DNA of 5,528 bases, taken from contig DCQY01000019.1 of the NCBI GenBank assembly GCA_002323995.1, positions 1 to 5,528 on the forward strand, read 5' to 3'. Below are positions 1 to 5,128 of the stretch, one piece after another. The notes beneath the pieces are model-generated. The model made no database searches and was not told the DNA's origin. It saw nothing but the letters and a program-made list of their open reading frames with translations. The DNA comes from Akkermansiaceae bacterium UBA1506 (lineage in GTDB: Bacteria > Verrucomicrobiota > Verrucomicrobiia > Verrucomicrobiales > DEV007). Made by a program: the position numbers and the translations under genes. Numbering within the stretch: position 1 is the stretch's first letter; each line of letters opens with the position of its first letter.

Positions 1-694
1 CCTTATTGGATTCAGCCTCGTCAGCGGTTTGTTGAAAATTGTCATCAGGAAGATCGTCCATATCTTGTGCGATCTCCTTCTGTCCATCACCCAAAGCGGG
101 CTTTGACAGCAGAAAGTCTGCCGGGGTGACCTGTTCACCCATTTCTCCCGACATAGTCAACACCAGCTTGGTTGGCTCTGATTCATTATCGCGAGTTAGA
201 GTCTCAGCTGCATTTTCTCCCTCGCCTGCGAGAGAAGTGTCAAGGCGGGGCAAATCGCCGGGAACCGGGTCTTCCGCTTCGCGCAGTGAAGGCAAAAGGT
301 CGGGGAGCGGATTGATCTTAATCGGCTGAGTCTTCGCTACGGCAGGTGGCTCTGGTGGAAGGTTGTCGTTCTTGGATGAAGCCACAGAGGTATCCAAAGG
401 GGGGGTCGTCAGCTTATTGACCAACTCGGAATCGACAACTGTGTCTTCGTTCGCGTGGTCAACCTCTGCCCACGCTGCCGGCGAACCGGAATCAGGCACC
501 GTTCCCTGAACGAGCGGTTGAGTTGGGTAAGCAGGTCCACGGGGGTTCGGTTCCTCTTCAATATAGTTCTCAAAATCCGTTGGTGCCGTGATCTTGGCGC
601 CACATTTTGGGCACGGAGCTGTCACGCCGGCGAGATGGGTCGGAACACGAAGCTTAGCCTGACAGCTCGGACAGGTGAATTTAATCTTTTTCAC
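1..694 (-). CDS. Zinc-ribbon (MJ0042-like) domain protein, 3' end outside the window
   Basis: The reading frame is open for 231 codons from a GTG at 694 to the window edge, so the C-terminus is missing. Residues 8-31 form a compact zinc ribbon: CPSC at 8-11 and CPKC at 28-31, separated by 16 residues, with the KLRVP...LAG...CPKCG layout of MJ0042/YgiT-like N-terminal fingers. The remainder seen here is Pro/Glu/Asp-rich, of low complexity and probably disordered. No membrane segment or signal peptide is visible up to the edge; related proteins in planctomycetes and verrucomicrobia often have a membrane segment or other domain further on. The GTG start is chosen because AAAAGGA lies 8 nt upstream and the ribbon begins right after it. 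It lies 262 bp downstream of the ATP-grasp-like gene on the same strand. The molecular role is unknown; the fold assignment is firm, the function is not. Confidence 0.8.
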   Translation of the reverse strand, partial: MKKIKFTCPSCQAKLRVPTHLAGVTAPCPKCGAKITAPTDFENYIEEEPNPRGPAYPTQPLVQGTVPDSGSPAAWAEVDHANEDTVVDSELVNKLTTPPLDTSVASSKNDNLPPEPPAVAKTQPIKINPLPDLLPSLREAEDPVPGDLPRLDTSLAGEGENAAETLTRDNESEPTKLVLTMSGEMGEQVTPADFLLSKPALGDGQKEIAQDMDDLPDDNFQQTADEAESNK

Positions 695-702
695 TTTGGT
701 TT

Positions 703-709
703 TCCTTTT
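703..709 (-). promoter_or_regulatory. Ribosome binding site for the zinc-ribbon gene
   Basis: On the minus strand AAAAGGA lies 8 nt before the GTG at 694. It is the clearest Shine-Dalgarno sequence in the window and is what decides the GTG start, since no ATG precedes the zinc ribbon closely. Confidence 0.6.
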
Positions 710-850
710 GAGGGTTTAACACACAAGTGGAAGCCGCTGCTGCCTGCCCGTAAACAGACAAAACTGCGACCGAATGAGGCGATTAGTCGCAACTGAACGG
801 TGAATTCAAAATTACTCGCAGCCTCATCAGAAGGTTAACATTGAAACTCA

Positions 851-916
851 AGTTCGCAAATTTTTGTATGGAACCTTTTAAAATAAAGACCTTAATACTC
901 TCAATTTTGCGAAACT
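851..916. repeat. Imperfect inverted repeat in the 695-956 gap
   Basis: The arm at 851-863 (AGTTCGCAAATTT) and the arm at 903-916 (AATTTTGCGAAACT) are reverse complements apart from two single-base insertions, with about 40 bp between them. The repeat sits 40-100 bp past the stop of the ATP-grasp-like gene. It could be a weak transcript 3'-end structure or a protein-binding site. No T-run follows it, so it is not a standard terminator. Apart from the promoter candidate inside it, the rest of the gap shows nothing I can support. Confidence 0.35.
877..904 (-). promoter_or_regulatory. Possible promoter for the zinc-ribbon gene
   Basis: On the minus strand TTGAGA (904-899, five of six matches to a sigma-70 -35 box) is followed after 16 bp by TTTAAA (882-877, four of six matches to -10). 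It lies in the AT-rich gap after the ATP-grasp-like gene and would give a leader of about 175 nt. This is a hexamer match only; in AT-rich DNA such matches arise by chance. Confidence 0.25.
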
Positions 917-956
917 ATCCCGATCCCCGCCAATAAATTATAAAAAATATCCAGTC

Positions 957-2303
957 TTATCCGGAAATTGAAGGGTCAAGTCGACAGGGAACCAGAATCG
1001 CATCGCCCATCCCATGAAGTATTTTCTTGTCGCGGGGACAGATGGTTGCAAGGACCCCACCAAGTTTAATGTTTTGGTCTTGCGCGCTGACAAAATAATA
1101 AGGACAGAGCCTGACCCGTCCCTCTAACTCCTCAATCTTACCGGTCTCAGAATTGAACCAGGGGTGCTTCACCAAACGTCCACTGTGAAAACGTTGAAGC
1201 ACAAAAGGAGAATTTTCAAAACTCTGAAGGGCCTCATCGACTGCTTCTCCCCATCCCAACTGGGAAACATCCGAGCCAATGGTCACGCTACGACTTCCCC
1301 AAGCTTTCTCGTTGAAGCCACTCAACTTTAGGACAAGATCACGCTCCGTCTGGGAAAACTGTTTCATTTCCAAAAAGCTCTGAATTCCCAACTCAGGAAT
1401 CACCGCATGATGAGGAACCTCAGCCGGATCAATTATCCAGCTCATCGGAAAAATTTCCCGCAAGCGCCTCCAGTTTCCATCACGAAGCTCACGCCTCCAA
1501 ACCTCTTGTAACGGCTGTGCCTTGAACAGGGCTGACCACATCTTTTCCTCCAGCCACGGCTTAAACGGGCTCGTCAAATCAATCTTACCTTGGGAAGCAG
1601 CCTCACCAACCGCAAGACCACCCGGAAGATTGGCGAGGTCAAATAGCTCGAAAAACCGATACACATCTCGATCACCCGGCGAATACGACTTGGCGTCTTT
1701 CACCCGCCAATCCCCTCTCAGCCGCTCTGACAACCACTCCATCTCCGGCCGATAATCTGCGGCTTCTTCCGATACGAGAATATCCGCCTCACCTTGTGGG
1801 AAGATGGACGCAAAACCGGTCAGCATTCCATCACTTCCGCCAACAATTTCATCATTTGGGTCAATGCCGGCATATACTTCACTCAACCACGCCGTGAGTC
1901 CAATGCCACCGGGGACCGAGTCCAGTTCACAGGCGGTAAAGCCTGAGTCAGTCAAGATAAGGTCTGGACGAATCACCCGAGGTAATGCTTCCACCAGCGG
2001 AGGCGCCATCCCCAAATCTATGAGTGATTCAGGCTTACCTCTATCGAGATATTCAGAGATCCATGAAGGGAGTGATCCTTTACGACTGCGACGATAGATC
2101 AAATCAGCGGCTCGCTGAAATTTAAGGAAAAGCGGTCCCAGACGCTCCAATCTCTTCACTTCGTTTTTGGAAAGGGGGAAGGCTTCCGGGGAAACCCTCC
2201 AGGACTTTTCAGCAAAAAAACCTCGATCAGGGAAAGAATCGTAAAGACGCTTGGCGCGATCCGCGAGGCTACAAGAAGATGCTTTGGAAGAATCGGGAAT
2301 CAT
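957..2303 (-). CDS. Uncharacterised protein with ATP-grasp-like features, coupled to ruvA
   Basis: A 448-residue soluble protein with no signal peptide or membrane helix. I do not recognise a named family. The C-terminal half resembles circularly permuted ATP-grasp or glutathionylspermidine-synthase-like enzymes: a P...LEEKMWSALF segment at 246-260, a likely nucleotide-binding lysine strand (LVLKLSG, 323-329) followed by a small-residue turn (WGSRSVTIGSD, 335-345), the W...A...AL...PFVLQRF stretch at 351-372, and a closing segment with RVRLCPYYFV (396-405) and GGVLATI (415-421). An acidic motif with a glycine turn, CELDSVPGGIG, lies at 125-135. If the assignment is right it would ligate a carboxylate to an amine or thiol using ATP; the substrate cannot be told. 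The ATG start overlaps the ruvA TGA as ATGA, which fixes the start and implies translational coupling. Calling it a gene is secure; the ATP-grasp assignment is my inference from pattern. Confidence 0.75.
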   Translation of the reverse strand: MIPDSSKASSCSLADRAKRLYDSFPDRGFFAEKSWRVSPEAFPLSKNEVKRLERLGPLFLKFQRAADLIYRRSRKGSLPSWISEYLDRGKPESLIDLGMAPPLVEALPRVIRPDLILTDSGFTACELDSVPGGIGLTAWLSEVYAGIDPNDEIVGGSDGMLTGFASIFPQGEADILVSEEAADYRPEMEWLSERLRGDWRVKDAKSYSPGDRDVYRFFELFDLANLPGGLAVGEAASQGKIDLTSPFKPWLEEKMWSALFKAQPLQEVWRRELRDGNWRRLREIFPMSWIIDPAEVPHHAVIPELGIQSFLEMKQFSQTERDLVLKLSGFNEKAWGSRSVTIGSDVSQLGWGEAVDEALQSFENSPFVLQRFHSGRLVKHPWFNSETGKIEELEGRVRLCPYYFVSAQDQNIKLGGVLATICPRDKKILHGMGDAILVPCRLDPSISG

Positions 2304-2899
2304 CCCTGAAGAAGTCGCAGGGCAGCGCGCAGTATTTCGTCGGATTGCACCACCTCTGCTGGAAGCTTGTCGATCGCTTTTTGGGCTTCCGCCTGCTTGA
2401 AGCCAAGCGATATCAGGGCCAGCAAAACGTCGTTCTTCGCCGCGGCATCGGGCGACAATGAATTACCAGCTGCCTCATTCTCCCAGGCTTGCTTGACACC
2501 AACTTTGTCGCTCAGTTCCAGCACAATGCGTTCAGCAGTCTTTTTGCCGAGGCCCTTCACCTTGGCAATTGTTGCAATATCACCTGAGACAACGGCCTGC
2601 TTAAAAGCGGATGTCGACAGGCCACTCAGCACAGACATGGCAACTTTAGGGCCGACGCCGCTGACCCGATTGATGAGTAGGCGGAAAACGTCGCGGGAAG
2701 CTTCATCAGCAAAGCCATAGAGCGTCTGTTCCTGCTCTCGAATATGATGGTGGGTTAAGACCTTGGTTTCATCTCCTATATTGCCGTAGTCCCCCTCTCC
2801 AAGCAGGGGAACTACAACTTCGTAGCCAACGCCTCCAGCCTTGATAACGAGGCGACCCGGCCAGCTTTCTTTGAGCGTTCCTTGTAGAAATGTAATCAT
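2300..2899 (-). CDS. ruvA: RuvA, Holliday junction branch-migration complex subunit
   Basis: RuvA binds four-way DNA junctions as a tetramer and loads the RuvB helicase for branch migration in recombinational repair, in the cytoplasm. The 199 residues match the usual family length of about 190-205. Domain I (about 1-63) is the OB fold, starting MITFLQG and containing GVGYEV (23-28) and HHHIREQEQTLYGF (50-63). Domain II has two helix-hairpin-helix motifs, RVSGVGPKVA (78-87) and KVKGLGKKTAERI (113-125). The C-terminal domain III (about 154-199) has the NDVLLALISLGF helix that contacts RuvB, after an acidic linker. The ATG at 2899 is preferred because the family starts MI..L.G; an in-frame TTG at 2905 would add only two residues. 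No good Shine-Dalgarno sequence precedes it. Neither ruvB nor ruvC is adjacent: a divergent gene lies upstream and the ATP-grasp-like gene overlaps downstream by 4 bp. Confidence 0.96.
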   Translation of the reverse strand: MITFLQGTLKESWPGRLVIKAGGVGYEVVVPLLGEGDYGNIGDETKVLTHHHIREQEQTLYGFADEASRDVFRLLINRVSGVGPKVAMSVLSGLSTSAFKQAVVSGDIATIAKVKGLGKKTAERIVLELSDKVGVKQAWENEAAGNSLSPDAAAKNDVLLALISLGFKQAEAQKAIDKLPAEVVQSDEILRAALRLLQG

Positions 2900-2903
2900 C
2901 GGC

Positions 2904-2927
2904 AATAGTTGTTTAAACCAACCTATT
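2904..2927. promoter_or_regulatory. Imperfect palindrome between ruvA and the divergent gene
   Basis: The 37-bp gap between the two start codons holds a 24-bp imperfect inverted repeat centred on the perfect 8-bp palindrome GTTTAAAC (2911-2918). The outer arms are AATAGTTG on the left and CCAACCTATT on the right, matching if two single-base insertions are allowed. Its position between divergent starts makes it a candidate operator for one or both genes. There is no room for two full promoters in the gap, so at least one promoter must lie inside the opposing coding sequence. I cannot assign a regulator. Confidence 0.4.
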
Positions 2928-2936
2928 CCCCAGCGG

Positions 2937-3581
2937 ATGGCAAACGGATTTCAACTCGATCGAATTTTCTTTTCATTCGCCCTTTTTCTGGCGGCAGCAA
3001 CATTGCTTATTCCCCTTCATGGTGCCAGTCAGGACGATGCGCCAGCCAAAAGAGTCGGAATCATCTTTGAGGGAAGCTTCGAGAAACATGTGAATTCTCA
3101 GAAGCCCGTCGATTCAAAACTCACCCAGATGGTTCCCTACTATGAGTGGGACTACGGAGTCCGAGCCTTTGACGAAAGCTACTGGACTGACAATCGATTC
3201 ACATGGGAACGAATCCTTTCAATTTCCGAGCGCGTTGGAGACAATTTGATGGAAATCATCGAACCGATGGTAGTAAAAGACGAGCGTGGAGTCGTAAAAT
3301 ACGCCTACATCAAGGATAAAGACCCTTTCCTGACAAGCATCATTTTCTCAAAGAAGCTGATCAAAAAATTTCGCAGCTCCTTAGGCGACTCTCTTCATGT
3401 CATGCTGATCGACCGTCACATTGTCTATCTATTCCCGGCGAACGGGATGCCGATCACTGACTACGGCCCGGCTCTCGTCGACGAATACCGTAAAGCGCGG
3501 CTTCCAGTCAGCCTCGAAGTATTTCTAGTCAGCGAAGATGGATTTCGCGTGATTGGCGAACTGGAACGAGGAGACTTCTAA
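2937..3581 (+). CDS. Exported protein of unknown function
   Basis: A 214-residue protein I do not recognise. It starts with a Sec-type signal peptide: a short N-region ending in Arg9, a hydrophobic core at about 10-27 (IFFSFALFLAAATLLIPL), and a likely signal peptidase I site near HGAS at 28-31. The mature part begins with an acidic and basic stretch, then a probable beta strand (RVGIIFEGSF, 39-48), an aromatic-rich patch (YYEWDYG, 68-74; SYWTDNRFTW, 81-90), and a mixed alpha/beta C-terminal part (HVMLIDRHIVYLFP, 154-167; SLEVFLVSEDGFRVIGEL, 192-209). There are no cysteines in the mature part and no catalytic motif that I can name. The ATG at 2937 is chosen because it puts the signal peptide at the N-terminus; an in-frame ATG at 2841 lies inside ruvA and would bury it. 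No Shine-Dalgarno sequence is seen. It diverges from ruvA and converges with the sulfatase gene. Confidence 0.8.
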   Translation: MANGFQLDRIFFSFALFLAAATLLIPLHGASQDDAPAKRVGIIFEGSFEKHVNSQKPVDSKLTQMVPYYEWDYGVRAFDESYWTDNRFTWERILSISERVGDNLMEIIEPMVVKDERGVVKYAYIKDKDPFLTSIIFSKKLIKKFRSSLGDSLHVMLIDRHIVYLFPANGMPITDYGPALVDEYRKARLPVSLEVFLVSEDGFRVIGELERGDF

Positions 3582-3603
3582 ACCCCTTTTATTCCCAAGT
3601 CTC
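3571..3603. terminator. Inverted repeat enclosing two convergent stop codons
   Basis: GAGACTT (3571-3577) and AAGTCTC (3597-3603) are perfect reverse complements around a 19-nt loop. The loop contains both stop codons, TAA at 3579-3581 on the plus strand and the one at 3591-3589 on the minus strand. It could act as a two-way transcript end for the converging genes. The stem is only 7 bp and is followed by no T-run on either strand, so it is not a standard intrinsic terminator and may be chance. Confidence 0.25.
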
Positions 3604-4950
3604 GAGTACTTTGCGGTCCTCAACAGTCCACCACATACGAATCTCAGTAGCAAGTTTCTCAACGACTTCTGGATTCTCTGAAGCCAAATTGTTGGTTTCG
3701 TGGGGATCCTCAAGGAGATTATAAAGCTGGGGCCGTGTTTCCGTTCTCGGATGCGACCAAGCATATCGGTTCACGGCTCCATCATAGGTGAGGAGAAGTT
3801 TCCACTGGTCCTTCACAACCCAGCGGTAGAGAAGCGAGTCCTCCGGGCGGTCAACATTAGCAATGTCATGCGCAAACCCTTCTCCAAGCACCTCTTTTCG
3901 CGGACTTGCTTTCCCACTTTTTAGAATGGGCATTAGATTGTAGCCCGGCATCTCACCTGATATGCCGAGCCCGGCTGCGGCTAGCATTGTGGGAACAATG
4001 TCAATACTGGAGGCAAGCTGAGTGCCTCGGTCGCCCGCTTTGATCATACCAGGCCAACTATACATGGTCGGTTGGCGGGTGCCTCCCTCATTGGGCGACT
4101 GCTTGGAAAGGGGAGCGTATTTCTTTGAGTCTTCACTTTGGATCCAGCCATTGTCACAGACGTAAACAAACATGGTTTTCTCAGTGAGCCCTTTAGCATC
4201 GATGAAATCGATGAGCTGGCCACAAGTTTGATCGAACCACTCGCACATCGCGTAATAGCGCGCGACATGATCTGATTCCACCAAGCCTTGATACTTTTTG
4301 AACAACTCTGCCGGCGGATTGTGGGGGGTATGAGGGAGAAAGGGCGCATACCAGAGATAGAACGGTTTCTCTTCCTCCAGAGCATGATCAACGAAATTAT
4401 AAATTGGCTCCATGCCTTCGCGACCAATCTTGAGTCCGTCATCACCATGACGACCCCCCGGCTCGGGAAAACCGCGAGTCATGCCATGAGTGAAGCCACC
4501 TCGTTCATAACTACCTTCCCACCATTTGCCAGACTGGTGCGTGAGGTAGCCGGCTTCTGTAAGGATTCGGGCAATCGTTGGGAGCCGATCCACATTTGAA
4601 ATCAGTCTCTCACGCAGCGCGTTATATTCGGGGCCATCTTTCTTGCCGCCTGTCAGGAGGGGAGAAGGATCATTCCCGCTAACCATGTGCTGGTGCGTGT
4701 AGAGGCCGGTCGCCAAGGTCATCAACGAAGGACGACAAAGGGCTGTTGGAACGTATCCTCTGCGGAAAACTGCGCTGCGTTCAGAGAGCTTGTCGAGGTG
4801 CGGGGTCTTAATGTGCTCGTGGCCCATGAACCCGTAATCAGTCCACGACTGGTCATCCGAAAGAATCAAGACAATGTTGGGTCGTTCATCAGCGCCAACG
4901 GCAAATCCGCAGGTGAGAAAGAGAACAAGTAATGAGAGTTTACCACGCAT
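3589..4950 (-). CDS. Secreted sulfatase (alkaline-phosphatase superfamily) with variant active-site signature
   Basis: Formylglycine-type sulfatases hydrolyse sulfate esters, often on polysaccharides. This 453-residue protein has a signal peptide (MRGKLSLLVLFLTCGFAVGA, cleavage about 20/21), so it acts outside the cytoplasm. Family landmarks in order: RPNIVLILSDDQSW (23-36) with metal ligands D32 and D33; the modification site CRPSLMTLATG (72-82) with C72 as the expected formylglycine; GKWWEG (141-146) with K142; LPHTPH (205-210); CDNG (265-268) with ligands D266 and N267; and SKQSPNEGGTRQP (282-294) with K283. The C-terminal part ends with the usual LYNLLEDPHETNNLA (409-423). Two positions differ from the textbook pattern: Leu76 in place of the CxPxR arginine, and Trp144 in place of the GKWH histidine. 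The ATG at 4950 is chosen for its signal peptide; the frame stays open upstream to 5106, which would bury it. No maturase or glycosidase is adjacent, so the substrate is unknown. Confidence 0.92.
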   Translation of the reverse strand: MRGKLSLLVLFLTCGFAVGADERPNIVLILSDDQSWTDYGFMGHEHIKTPHLDKLSERSAVFRRGYVPTALCRPSLMTLATGLYTHQHMVSGNDPSPLLTGGKKDGPEYNALRERLISNVDRLPTIARILTEAGYLTHQSGKWWEGSYERGGFTHGMTRGFPEPGGRHGDDGLKIGREGMEPIYNFVDHALEEEKPFYLWYAPFLPHTPHNPPAELFKKYQGLVESDHVARYYAMCEWFDQTCGQLIDFIDAKGLTEKTMFVYVCDNGWIQSEDSKKYAPLSKQSPNEGGTRQPTMYSWPGMIKAGDRGTQLASSIDIVPTMLAAAGLGISGEMPGYNLMPILKSGKASPRKEVLGEGFAHDIANVDRPEDSLLYRWVVKDQWKLLLTYDGAVNRYAWSHPRTETRPQLYNLLEDPHETNNLASENPEVVEKLATEIRMWWTVEDRKVLETWE

Positions 4951-4979
4951 GTGGAGAGCAAATACTGCGGCCCCTCCAC
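4951..4979. repeat. Inverted repeat abutting the sulfatase start codon
   Basis: GTGGAG (4951-4956) and CTCCAC (4974-4979) are perfect reverse complements 17 bp apart, directly upstream of the sulfatase ATG. As DNA it would overlap the candidate promoter spacer and -10 box, as an operator might. If transcribed it could form a hairpin against the start codon. The arms are short, so chance is possible. Confidence 0.25.
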
Positions 4980-4986
4980 CTGTCAA
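4959..4986 (-). promoter_or_regulatory. Possible sulfatase promoter
   Basis: On the minus strand a perfect -35 hexamer TTGACA (4986-4981) is followed after 16 bp by TATTTG (4964-4959), a weak -10 box with three of six matches. Transcription would then begin within a few bases of the ATG at 4950, giving a leaderless or near-leaderless message. That agrees with the lack of a Shine-Dalgarno sequence in front of that ATG. The -10 match is poor, so this stays tentative. Confidence 0.3.
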
Positions 4987-5071
4987 ATCGAGCGAAAGCG
5001 CAATGAGGGTAATTTGTATCTTTTGATGACGATACTGTGACCGATTCTGCCATCTCACGCCCATTCCTACC

Positions 5072-5111
5072 TTGACGTTCGATTCTGAAACTCCATGATG
5101 AACCATAAAAT
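5072..5111 (+). promoter_or_regulatory. Possible promoter for the znuA-like gene
   Basis: Two overlapping choices exist. TTGACG (5072-5077, five of six -35 matches) is followed after 16 bp by CATGAT (5094-5099, four of six -10 matches). Alternatively TAAAAT (5106-5111, five of six -10 matches) pairs with a weak TTCTGA (5083-5088) after 17 bp. In either case transcription would start at about 5106-5118, at or next to the 14-bp palindrome at 5111-5124, so a protein bound there would block initiation. Confidence 0.35.
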
Positions 5112-5124
5112 AACGCGGGCGTTA
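5111..5124. promoter_or_regulatory. Perfect palindrome before the znuA-like start, candidate operator
   Basis: TAACGC and GCGTTA are perfect 6-bp arms around a GG centre, ending 4 bp before the ATG at 5129. Genes for ZnuA-type proteins are usually repressed by the zinc-responsive regulator Zur, whose sites are AT-rich palindromes in or near the promoter. The position fits such a site. The sequence does not clearly match a Zur consensus that I know: the arms have the GTTA/TAAC ends but a GC-rich middle. It also covers the place where a Shine-Dalgarno sequence would be, and none is seen. Confidence 0.45.
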
Positions 5125-5128
5125 ATCC

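Noticed and set aside
763..788. Short hairpin TGCGAC...GTCGCA in the leader of the zinc-ribbon gene
   Set aside because: Only 6 bp of stem with a 15-nt loop and no T-run; too weak to call a terminator or riboswitch.
455..796. 113-residue plus-strand open frame
   Set aside because: It lies antisense to the zinc-ribbon gene and the following gap, with no recognisable domain; the opposite strand has a continuous frame with a clear zinc ribbon and ribosome site.
2900..2905. TTG start two codons upstream for ruvA
   Set aside because: RuvA proteins begin with MI..L.G, which is matched by the ATG at 2899; no ribosome site favours the TTG.
2841..2936. Longer start for the exported protein, adding 32 residues
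   Set aside because: It overlaps the 5' part of ruvA on the other strand and would bury an otherwise well-formed signal peptide; the extra residues look like antisense of a real gene.
4044..4448. 134-residue minus-strand open frame inside the sulfatase gene
   Set aside because: It is in another frame of the same strand under a strongly matched sulfatase sequence and has a shuffled, Ser/Arg-rich composition.
4936..4950. Lipoprotein signal (FLTC) in the sulfatase leader
   Set aside because: The residue before the cysteine is threonine, not Gly, Ala or Ser, and a good signal peptidase I site (VGA) follows, so a lipobox is not supported.
4951..5106. 52-residue N-terminal extension of the sulfatase
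   Set aside because: The open frame is real, but the signal peptide starts cleanly at the ATG at 4950, and the extension would take up most of the divergent regulatory region.
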